Of a stretch of 34,080 nt of DNA, positions 9,035-18,648 are shown piece after piece (the first letter of the stretch is position 1; each line of letters opens with the position of its first letter). Origin of the DNA: Holtermannia corniformis (Eukaryota; Basidiomycota; Tremellomycetes; Holtermanniales); contig BCIJ01000031.1 of assembly GCA_001599935.1 (NCBI GenBank), forward strand, positions 183,226 through 217,305, written 5' to 3'. The notes under the pieces are model-generated. The model was not told where the DNA came from, made no database searches, and saw only the letters and a list, made by a program, of their open reading frames with translations. The position numbers were made by a program, and so were the translations under genes.

Positions 9035-9212
9035 CTTGTCGGCTCAGCTCGTGTGTTCCGTGAGTGAGTGAATAGAACGTCGTCCTCTGACCCAACACTC
9101 TGTTCTCCTACCCTACATACGGGCCAGCAGCTCAAACGCGTTCGAAAATCGGATGATCAAAGGAGTTCTCGGAGCGCAAGAATCAAAGGATCAAGCTGTG
9201 CATGCGCCGAAT

Positions 9213-10256
9213 CTACCATGGTACGGTCTCGCCTTTCCAGTCGATGAACCGCCCGCCGGTAGCGTCGCGTGAGGATCGGGCCATGTTGTGAGCCATGCGC
9301 TGGATGGCATCGGGGACCTCGAACGTTCCTTTTTCGAGAGAGGATCGGGCCGAGGGACCCAGAATCGGTGCTGTAAACGGTGTGAGGACGGTGCCGGGGT
9401 GGTACGCCATTGCCTTGGAGCGTCAGCTGTTCAGATCAAGACGACGGGCTCGCATCTGACGATCGTACAATTGCAGATGAGTTTTTCAACACCAACTATG
9501 GTCAGAGTTGTCAGCGTGGAATGTGAGACCTTGGTCGGCGACCGACCTCGTGATCCAGACAGCGGATGATCTGGTTCAGAGCCGCTTTCGACCTGCGGTT
9601 GCGACATCAGTCATACTCTTGTGTCTCTCTTTCCACGTACGCGCGGTAGCTGTACCACCCTCCTCGCTCGTTGTCGCCTATGCTGCCCACCCGCGCAGAC
9701 AGGCTCCAGCATAGACTTCCTGACGCATGCACCACGCCCTCTGCTGGATCCCCTGCATCTCCCCAATCGGCGCGGAGCTTTTCAAACTGCCGTTTGGTCG
9801 GTAAGAGGGGTACGAGATGCTTGTATGTAAGGAGGTGGCCGAGCGTGTTGACTTGAAACGTATGCGTTGCTTGCTTGAGATCGATAGCCGCCAGGGACTT
9901 TTCCGGGTGCAGCTATGGGTTCGGCAAGTCAGGTGCGTACAGTGTCAGTCAGCACCACGTACCACTCCGGCAAGGCACGCGACAAGCCTGACATGACCCT
10001 TGCCCCCCTGATCTATGATCTGCTTTGCCGCTCTTTCCAGCCCGCTCTCCTCCAGCACATCGACCCCTTCGATCACGCTCAGCCGTTCATCAAGCGTCTT
10101 ATTCCCCGATGACGAATCGAGAATCGCATCTCTGACACTTGCACCGCGCGCTTGATGCGTCAAAGCGACAACTCTGAGCTTTGTGTTGTGGAGCAGGAAC
10201 CTAGCGAGCTCGTGTCCCAAGCCGGAAGACGAGCCTTGGATGACGGCCGTTGCCAT
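9213..10256 (-). CDS. Short-chain dehydrogenase/reductase
   Basis: Exons 9963-10256, 9641-9912, 9547-9592, 9469-9495 and 9213-9413 give 279 residues. The N-terminus has the nucleotide-binding turn VIQGSSSGLGHELARFLL (G-S-S-S-G-L-G). The catalytic pair is Y187 and K191 in YSYRASKAALNQ, with HASGS upstream as the likely serine. YHPGTVLTPFTAP matches the PGTV..T region after strand 6 in the csgA-like SDR branch. The substrate cannot be told. Exon 4 is only 27 nt. The start is divergent from the FMP25-like gene with 192 bp between. Confidence 0.9.
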
Positions 10257-10448
10257 ATCTCTGCGCTGCTCTCCCGTTGCGCTTTACTGTAGCGTGCCAC
10301 TTCGATCGTCGCCCGAGGCCGATGCGGGGTACAGCAGGTTCTTTCCCTTTTCTCCAATTGGGATTACCCCGCACGCTCTGATCGCCGCCAAATCACTTGC
10401 CGCCCGATTCCGAGCACCTTTCAAGCGCAGACGTGCTTTACCAGAGCC

Positions 10449-12523
10449 ATGGCGAGCTCGTCGACTTTGTATCGCATCCTCAGGGCCGCTAGGTCACGCA
10501 ATGGCCAGCTGGTCTTCGCGTCTGCGGTCACGACGATCGCAGCGACGGCTTGGATCCGCGAGCCGATCCGTAACGACTCGTCTGCCTTGCCGGAAAGTCT
10601 TGCCAAGCAGGTCAGGCGTCAACAGGTTGCTTTACAAAAAGCCGCAAGTCCATATACACCGCTTGGGTGGGGTACAAACCGGTGCGTCTGCAAGAATGCA
10701 CAACCTTGTGCTGATCACACACTAGCAACTCGACTCTGCAAGCGGATGCGACGGTCACAATCCAAAAGTCGCCAAAGGGTCTAGTACACCTCGGGAACAC
10801 GCCGTTGCGAGACTTGGTACTGGCCGAGACGTATGGTGCCGCTGTCGATGGCAAGGGTGATTGCTGGATGTGGGGTAAAGGCTATGACCCGGCGGGGGGT
10901 GAGCTCGGGCGCAGTCTGAAAGGCAAGGTTTGTGTTGGGGCTCACTTGCGCAGCCTGTGGAGCTGACTCTTTGCGTGCAGAAAGTCCAAAGCTTGGCGCC
11001 GACAACGGCCAAATTGTTCGCGCTGAGCCGTGATGGCAAGATCTATGCCGTGTCTGCTTCAAAGCAGCTGCAAGGGCAACGGCAGCAATCGCAACGTTCG
11101 TGGTGGAACTACTTTTTCGGGACGGATGCTTTGGTCGACTTTGCAGAGCTCAAGGCTGATGTAGCATTGAGTCGCGGAGAAAAGTGAGCACGGAGCGTCC
11201 GTCAAAATCGCAGGGCTAATGCCGATCGACTTAGATTCACCGGCTTTGCTGCAGGCAAACACCACTTGCTAGCTGTCACATCCAAAGGCCGCACCTTTTC
11301 ACTGCCCGTCACGCCATCGGGCAACGCCTCGCGCCAGCTTGGCACCAAAGCCGTGGCTCCAGCTGCCTCGTCAACCTCACCGCCACCCGAATCCGACCCG
11401 CGCTATTGTACAACCTTGACGCTCATCCCAGCCCTCGCCAATATCCAGATCGAGCAGGTCGCCGCGGGTGAAGCGACGAGCTTTGTCCGTACCTCAGGTG
11501 AAGGCCGTGTGCTTGGGTTCGGCGCGAATCAATATGGTCAGATTGGGCTCGGTAACTTGACGAGCGTCGATGTCGTGCCGACACCTTGTGAGATTGTGTT
11601 GGCAAAGGCGTATCCGGGCGGGACCTCTATTCGATGCACCAACATTGCGGCGGGTGGGTTGAACTTTTCGCCGCTGCAGGCTGTATTGACACGCCTTCAC
11701 AGGCGCAAGTAACACGTTCTTCACGGTGGAGAGGTCGTTTCCTTCGACGCCGGGATCGACATTTATTGATTTGCTGGCGTGCGGCTCGGGCCTGACGGGT
11801 GCGCTTGGGAACGGCCTGTGGTCATCTGCTATGGGCAGCCCCGTGAAAGTCAAGACGTACGCTCGATCTCATCTTGCATCACAGCGCTAACAACGTCCTA
11901 ACCACAGCGTCAGCGGTCTGCAGGAGTGTAAGCTTGCTGACCTGCATAGAGTGATAGCTTACACAGGCAGTCTCGGAGAAAGACAATACGTTCCTTCCGA
12001 TCGGGATCCATCAGATTTCCGTCTCGCTCAGCCCCAATTCGCACGTGTTTGCCGTGCTGGATACCGTCGCGCTTGCTGAAGACAAGGGCGTCAAGGAGGG
12101 ACGGTATGGCAAAGACGTCATGGTCTGGGGCGCCAACGGTCCGTTTGTCCGGTTCCACGCAATCGGGCTGACGAGAACGACAGCCGACTATCAACTTGGC
12201 AACGGCAAGCGCTCAAACCTTTCCGTCCCACAGCATCTCCCACCTCTCAGCCCCAAAGCGATCGACGCACTCAGCACCTCGCCCGACGCACCGAAATCCG
12301 AATCCGCTCTTAGCTCTGGCACTGTACGTCTGTGCCCGCTGTCCCCGGGGCAAGCTGATATCCAAAGGTCTCACCGATGCCTCACTCGCGTTTGCAGCTG
12401 CACACTGGCCGGGCTGATACCTTCGACCTCGCTGGGAAACTGATCAAGAGGAACGTCAGGTTTGAGGAGACGGTCGTGGCCGGCTATAACGCTTCGGTGT
12501 TGTATCACAAGATTCTCGATTGA
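10449..12523 (+). CDS. FMP25: Mitochondrial RCC1-repeat protein, Fmp25/RCC1L type
   Basis: Exons 10449-10681, 10726-10927, 10981-11183, 11235-11653, 11703-11856, 11908-11927, 11971-12138, 12184-12323 and 12398-12523 give 554 residues. A basic, Ser/Ala-rich N-terminus (STLYRILRAARSRNG) and a short hydrophobic stretch suggest mitochondrial import. RCC1-type blades follow: CWMWGKGYD, FTGFAAGKHHLLAVTSKG, GRVLGFGANQYGQIGLGN, IAAGASNTFFTVE, and VMVWGANADYQLGNGK. In yeast, Fmp25 is a mitochondrial protein linked to complex III assembly; RCC1L in animals acts on the mitoribosome. Choice between these roles is not possible from sequence. Exon 6 is 20 nt. Confidence 0.85.
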
Positions 12524-12948
12524 TGCGATCACGCCATGATGCGGGGCGCTGAGTTGTCCATTCAGCCGGTGACTCGAACTAGTTGAGCTCGAGCTGCTGG
12601 ACTCTTTTCATGCGGTTTCAGAGCGGGCGGGACTTTGAAGGCTTCTGCGCCTTCTGTGCGAAAGGCGTTACGCGGTCAAAAAGCGACACTCCTTCGCGAG
12701 CAGAACTCCATCAATCATCTCGACTGCAAGCCTTATCGCACCGCTACCCATCCCAGCAAGAGAGCCTTGACTGCGCCACGGCTGATTCGAACCAAACAGG
12801 GTTGTAACTTGCTCGCGGGTTAAATATCGCCACTCGCGTGAAATTCGTGAGATCACGCCACGCGCTGGCTTCTGATCAGTTTACGGCCCATGCGACCCAG
12901 TCGAGCGAGCTACACTGCGACCACACACTCACTCGCACGGCAAGATTG
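12524..12948. other. Intergenic between the FMP25-like and DMT transporter genes
   Basis: 425 bp. A 62-codon open frame on the minus strand (12668-12856) reads plausibly (SREWRYLTREQVTTLFGSNQ) but starts with GTG and has no ATG or clear upstream exon. I cannot name it and do not call it a gene. The rest holds the 3' UTR of one gene and the promoter of the next. Confidence 0.3.
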
Positions 12949-14547
12949 ATGGAGGGAGCGCCACTGTTGCCCAAGATGCCGTCGGTGCCGCGGCAGCCTG
13001 CGCGCCAGTTTGTGACGGGTGTGGGCTTGTTGCTGCTTGTTGTTCTGGTGCGTCAGCTCGATCGTCTGCTGAGATGGGGGAGCGCGGCTGACGGGGTAGC
13101 TTTGGACCGGGTCGTCATTCATCACGGCCGATTTGGAAACTGGGGACGATGCTTACAACAAGCCGTTCTTGTGCGTTGGGTTGAGGCGAACAGGAGATAG
13201 GCGCTGATAAGGTGGCAAACGATAGAATCACGTATTTGAACACGAGTTCGTTTGCGCTCTACCTCTTGCCGTATCTCTGGCGACGAACACGCGTGTCGGA
13301 ACGATTGGCGCGGTATGGGCGGGCACCTTTGGATACCGAGTGAGTGCCGTTTACGTTTGCCACAGCTCGGACGCTGACCAGGTCGTTTGCAGAGCTCGAC
13401 CGTACCAAGCGATCGCAACCCAACCTCCTCTCACAACCCGCCGGTCGACCTCGCTCATCCGTTCCGCCTCCCCCTCGCCCGCCCTCGTCGTATCCCACGC
13501 CAGGATGTCAACGGAATCAAGACCGTCGACAGACTATCATCTTCACGGCCCGCCTTCGCCCGTGGATGAGGAAGAGGCGGATGAGGACGAGCCGCTGACG
13601 ACGCGCGAGACGGCTGAACTGGCCGCGACGTTTTCGTTGGTGTGGTTCATTGCCAACTGGAGTGTGAATGCGAGTCTGGGCTTCACGAGCGTGGCTAGCT
13701 CGACCATGCTGGCGGGCATGAGTGGTGCGTTGCGACAGTCTGATCAGACGACGTTGATGGCTGATGTAGGACGGCAGGATTCTTCACGTTGGGGTTGGGC
13801 AGAGTGTTTGGGGTTGAGAGCTTGAGTGTCAGCAAGATTGTCGCCGTCATCGCCAGGTCGGTAGCTATTGGCCAGCCGCGTGCGCAGTGCTGACACTCGT
13901 AGCTTTATCGGCGTCGTGCTCGTCACCACTTCGGACCGGTCCCTGTCGGCGACCTCGCTGTCGGTGCCGACGGTGCCGGATCCGGCCTCGCCACTGCCCA
14001 GCAACCCACTGCTAGGTGACGCGCTCGCGCTCATCTCTGCAATCTTTTACGCAATCTACGTCGTGTTCCTCAAAGTCAAGGTCAAGAATGAAGACCGGGT
14101 CGACATGCAGCTCATGCTCGGCTTTGTTGGCTTGTTCAACATTGTCATGCTCGTCCCCTTCTTTCCCGTGCTGCACGCGCTGCGCTGGGAGAGCTTTGAG
14201 CTGCCGCCGACGGGCACGGCCTGGATCGTGTGTGCGGTCAACATGGCAATCACATTGAGCAGTGATTACCTCTATGTGCTGGGTGCGTGGCTGGCGGTCC
14301 AAGTGGCAGAGCCCCGAGCTGATGGACTTTAGCCATGCTCAAGACGACACCAATGCTCGTTACAATCGGACTCTCGCTCACGATCCCGCTCGCGCTCCTG
14401 GGCGATCTGCTACTCGGCCACGGTGCCAGCTTGAGCTACCGTGCCGGCCTTGGCGGTCTGCTCGTTCTCGCTGGGTTTGCGCTACTGGGTCTCAAGGGGC
14501 TAAAGGACACGGAGAGCGAGCCCGTGCGGGGCAGAGTGCTCGACTAG
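12949..14547 (+). CDS. Drug/metabolite-type transporter, SLC35F5/Thi74-like
   Basis: Exons 12949-13047, 13100-13170, 13226-13339, 13393-13724, 13778-13856, 13903-14282 and 14333-14547 give 429 residues. The family motif PFLITYLNTSSFALYLLP is clear, followed after a polar loop by ETAELAATFSLVWFIANW, then SVSKIVAVIARSFIGVVLV, and paired helices to the end. About ten membrane segments fit the DMT superfamily. Yeast relatives (Thi74, Yml018c) sit in the vacuole or mitochondria; substrate unknown. The acceptor of intron 3 was placed at 13392: the nearer AG at 13381 leads to a frame that hits a stop near 13598. The central loop (residues 95-155) is Ser/Pro-rich then acidic. Confidence 0.88.
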
Positions 14548-15020
14548 ACTAGATAGACTAGAGTTGTACAGTACCGACGCCGCGATGAGCGATGACGAGC
14601 CGGACGCGGAGGCTTGCAAGTGCCGCCGGCAGCTACCGCGCTGCTGGTTCAAGTTGCAACTCGGTGACCGTGCACTGATTGCGTTTCGCCCCTATGTGAC
14701 ACCCACTCCCCCTTTGCCCCTGTGCGAGTGCTCACTCGAGACAAAGGGAGACGCTAGCGCTCTCGGCGGCCGCACTGGTCGCGTGGCAGACTGTGCTGAC
14801 TGACTAAACGCGCCACAGCAGACGTCGCCGTCTTGCCCAATCAGGCAACCAACCCAGGCTCACTCTCAATCTGCAGCTCGTCCACTCTCCCCAAACAATC
14901 CGGTGAGGACGAGGACCAAACACGCACACAGGGCTCTGCACGAACACGATCACACAGACAGTGCAGACAGAGTGCAAGACTAGGACGGTCCGAGACTAGG
15001 AAACGAGGACGCGCACGACA
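14548..15020. promoter_or_regulatory. LCB2 upstream region with a small cysteine-rich open frame
   Basis: 473 bp between the transporter stop and the LCB2 ATG. An ATG frame at 14585-14803 encodes 72 residues with CKC and CEC pairs (AEACKCRRQLPRCWFKLQ); it has no known relatives that I recognise and could be an upstream ORF, a small gene or chance. Short CAGACAG repeats occur near 14955-14972. Confidence 0.3.
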
Positions 15021-17345
15021 ATGCCTCGGACACGTCGACCTCAGCTCCCCCCGGCCACCCATTCATCCCCGTCATCACTCTCGAGCTCGCCCAAAGCGCT
15101 CGACCCGACCACGACTCGCTCGTCCCCACCGCAAATGACCGCGTCAGACCCATCGCGCACAGCACGGTCGTCACTGCTCAACGTGTTGACCAAACCGCGT
15201 CATGGCCCGATCGTCGCGTGTGAGCGCGAGCGCGATTCAGGCGACGAGCACGAATCGGATACCACCAGTCTGCTCAGTAGTGTCGCGAGCTCAAACGTGG
15301 ACGTCAAGGCGTTCTATGAGGAGTTTTTGGAAAAACCGATCGGCGGCTACCCCAGTGGTCAGCTCAAGCCGTCGATCAAGCACTCCGAGTTTGGGTTCTG
15401 CAACAACCCGAATTGGAGGTGGACGAGCCAGGTGTGTTGCTGCGTGTGCTTGTGCTTGGCAGGCGCAGGGTTGATGATGGCCTAGTGGAACCCAGAGGAG
15501 AAGAAGCACGACGAGCCGCAGCCGCCATACTACATCTTGCTCAGCACCTATGCGAGGTCAGTACCGCTCACGGTCGGGAACCACACTAACGACCGCAGCT
15601 ATCTCTTGCTCATTGTCATCGGCCACTTGCGAGACTTTTTTGGCAAAAAGTTCTACCCCAAATTCTACGAACACCTCACGCCTCGTGATGTCCGTCTTGT
15701 CGATCGATGCACAACCGCCGCTGACTTGACAGGGCTACGCTGCGCTCAACTCGGACTTTGACTCGTTCTACACGCGCCGGCTCAAGACTCGGCTCGACGA
15801 CTGCTTTTCACGCCCGACGACGGGTGTGCCCGGGCGCACGATCGTATGCTACGATCGGACGTCGACAGACTGCAACCTTTCGTTCCAGCTGACCGGCACA
15901 TCGACGCGCGCTCTCAACGTGTCGTCGTACAACTATCTTGGGTTTGCGTCCTCGACCGGCGGCTGCGCCGATGTGGCCGAGGCTGCCATCCGCCGATATG
16001 GTGTTTCGTCGGGCGGTGCGCGCTTGGATGCGGGCACACTCGACCTGCACTTGCAGGCGGAAAAGCTCGTGGCCCAGTTTGTGGGCCAAGAGGACGCCAT
16101 GGTTGTTTCGATGGGGTTCGCGACCAACTCGACGACGATCCCCGCTTTGGTTGGCAAAGGCTGCCTCGTCATCTCTGACGAATTCAACCATTCGTCAATC
16201 CGGTTCGGTGTCCGCCTGTCGGGCGCCAGTGTCCGTCAGTTCAAGCACAACGACATGGATGCGCTCGAACAGCTCTTGCGCGAGAGTATCAGCCAAGGCC
16301 AGCCTCGCACGCACCGCCCGTGGAAAAAGATCCTCGTCATTGTCGAAGGCCTCTACTCGATGGAAGGTAGCCTCGTCGACCTCCCACGGCTGATGGAGCT
16401 CAAGCGCCGCTACAAGTTTTACGTCTATGTCGATGAAGCGCACTCGATCGGTGGGATCGGACCCAACGGGCGCGGCGTGTGCGACTATTTCGGCGTCGAC
16501 CCGCGCGAAGTCGACATCCTCATGGGCACGTTTACAAAGTCGTTTGGCGCCGCGGGAGGGTACATTGCCGGCTCGAAAGAGCTGATTGATCGGTTGAAGA
16601 TTCGATCGCACGCAATGTGCTATGCGGAAGCAATGTCCCCGCCTGTGCTCGCCCAGGTGATTGCGAGTATGGGCAGTATCATGGGCATCTCGCCGCCGCT
16701 TGCGACGGCCGCTAGCGCTCAACACCTGCACCAACACCTACTCCCTATGGCCCCTCATCACTCTGCATCCGAGACGGATCTCGTCACGTTGACGGCTTCG
16801 GTCCCGACGCGCGCTCTAGCGCCCGGCCCGGCCCCGTCCTCGCTCCTTCCACCTTGGGTCCAGCTCGCGCCCGCCCTGCTCAACGGGACCGAAGGGCGTG
16901 AACGCCTTCGTCGACTCGCGTTCAACGCCCGCTACCTCTCTGCCGGTCTGCGCAAACTCGGTTTCATCGTGTACGGCCACAAGGATTCACCCATCATCCC
17001 GGTCCTCTTGTTCAACCCGGGCAAGATGGCGCTGTTCAGTCGGATGATGCTGGAACGGATCGGGCCTGAAAAGACGCCCCTCGTCGTCGTCGTTGTCGCT
17101 TACCCGTACGTAGATGCTGAACGCAGTCGGTGAGCTCGCTAACGCTCGCTCGGTCCAGTGCGACCCCGCTCATCTCTTCCCGCGTCCGGTTCTGCCTGTC
17201 TGCAGCCCACACTAAACACGACATTGATCTCGTCCTCCGCGCCTGCGACGAGGTCGGCGAGGTCCTGGATCTCAAGCACGGCAAGGGACGCTGGGACGTC
17301 GAGAGGGTGATTGCGGCCGCGGAAGAGCTGGTACAGGACGACTAG
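15021..17345 (+). CDS. LCB2: Serine palmitoyltransferase catalytic subunit 2
   Basis: Exons 15021-15431, 15486-15556, 15599-15689, 15733-17105 and 17159-17345 give 710 residues. With Lcb1 it condenses serine and palmitoyl-CoA in the ER, the first step of sphingolipid synthesis. The PLP lysine is K460 in GTFTKSFGAAGGY. Other family blocks are NVSSYNYLGFA, YGVSSGGARLDAGT, SDEFNHSSIR, VEGLYSMEGS, YVDEAHSIGGIGPNGRG, and the C-terminal ISSRVRFCLSAAHTK. A membrane segment lies at YLLLIVIGHLRDFFG. Relative to yeast Lcb2 (561 residues) it has a Ser/Thr/Pro-rich N-terminal extension of about 90 residues and an insert of about 60 residues (508-570) rich in Ala, Pro, His and Leu after the SMGSIMG block. 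Confidence 0.97.
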
Positions 17346-17453
17346 GGCGGGAAGGGGCAGTGTATAGTTTCGACCGAGGCTAATGTTGGATCGGGGATGC
17401 GATAGTGTATTACACCCTGATGGAGCGCGCCATGATGCTGCTGATACATGCTG

Positions 17454-18504
17454 CTACTGTGTTGACGTGGCTTCTATCGCACGTAACCTGTCCTCGAGCT
17501 GATGGAGCAGCTCGGCCTCTCGCAGATCCCCCTTGGACGCCTCGGCGCCCAGTGCATCCAGCCCACTCTCGAGCATGGCCGCATCCTCCCTCTCTCCCGT
17601 CCAATCGCTCGGATCGTCCCCGTGCTCATCTCTAGCATGCGCCACAGCCACGTGATCAACAGGTAGCACTTGTTCTGGCCGAACCCGCGCCAGATCCCGG
17701 ATCAAGTCGCGCAGAGCGCTGATCCGGTCAGGTTCATCGTTGGCCCCAAGCAGGTGCGTCAACAGTGCTGCTGCGCGCCCTCGTAGTCTGCCAAGACGGC
17801 GTGAAGGTGGAACGGCGAGGGCGAAGCCGGCGTCAAAGCCGGATTGCAAGGTTGACTGTTTGCCGGCTAGGATGCCTTCGCGGTAGCCTGCCTGGTCGTG
17901 TGCGTGTTAGCGCCGATGCCAAGACGGACACGGTCGGCGCTCACATCGGTATACCGCGTGTTCATCCGGTTCCATTCTTGATCTACCATGGGATCGCCTC
18001 GACCGCCCTGAGGTGCGTCGACTTGGATCCAGTCATCTTGGTCAGAGTCGAAGCGCGAGGCTGGTAGCGATCCGAGCTTGCGATCGAGCTCGTTGATTGA
18101 CGCTTGGGCGTACAAGGGACTGAGGAGCGGTAGGAGTCCGTCGAGAGACTCGAACGTCTTGCCCTGTACTGATGCCGGCAGCCGATTGAATGCGCTTGGC
18201 GAGTGAGCCTGAGCCACGAGTCAGCACAAGCATGAGTACGGCAACCTCGATCAGCCGTGCGCACTGTATAACCCCGCTCACTGATGATAATGTCCACTTG
18301 GGTGCCCTCGAGCAGCCCGACCTCTGCTTTCGCCTCGGCGCGGATGACGGACGACCCAAACGTCGAATCACTCGACGTGTGCCGCGGGTCGAGCTTGAAC
18401 CCGGTGATGCCGAATGCGTGCGACTGCAGCGCGGCCTCCAGCTCTTGCTTGAAGAACGCGGGAGACGCTGGCCTGTCCCGAGGAGGCGAGCGAGGAGACG
18501 CCAT
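17454..18504 (-). CDS. YAE1: GSKIP-domain and Yae1-domain fusion protein
   Basis: Exons 18265-18504, 17945-18208 and 17454-17891 give 313 residues. The N-terminal half resembles the GSKIP/DUF727 fold: FKQELEAALQSHAFGI, then LLEGTQVDIIISERGYT, then ESLDGLLPLLSPLYAQ and ELDRKLGSL. After a polar link with DDWIQVDAP, the C-terminal half has the Yae1 deca-GX3 repeat, GYREGILAGKQSTLQSGFDA, with glycines every four residues. Yae1 with Lto1 brings Rli1/ABCE1 to the cytosolic iron-sulfur machinery. No stop or alternative promoter gap separates the halves, and both introns keep frame. Whether two proteins arise by internal starts (an ATG precedes VDQEWNRM) is open. It converges with LCB2 (108 bp apart). 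Confidence 0.84.
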
Positions 18505-18648
18505 GGTGTTTTGCTATAGGGACGACTGCATCGCTGGTTCAAGTTGAGCCATAACGATTACGTAATCAATCCTGTTTCATGCTGAAATCTCTGACGCTCG
18601 CACTGTCCACACGTCGATCAGGCTGACAGCGAGCGGGGATTGGGAAAG
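18505..18648. promoter_or_regulatory. Shared divergent promoter of the YAE1 fusion gene and POM152
   Basis: 144 bp separate the two start codons. GATTACGTAATC (18556-18567) is a perfect 12-bp palindrome with the TTACGTAA core, which also occurs in the TSR2/thioredoxin promoter. Confidence 0.45.

Noticed and set aside
12770..12800. tRNA-like GGTTCGAATC (B box) and TGGCGCAG (A box) on the minus strand
   Set aside because: The boxes are in the wrong order and the T-arm stem does not pair.
12668..12856. 62-codon minus-strand frame resembling a small mitochondrial protein
   Set aside because: Starts with GTG; no ATG and no convincing upstream exon.
13340..13598. An apparent frameshift or very short intron in the central loop of the DMT transporter
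   Set aside because: Moving the acceptor of intron 3 from 13381 to 13392 (TTTGCAG) gives one continuous frame without any extra intron.
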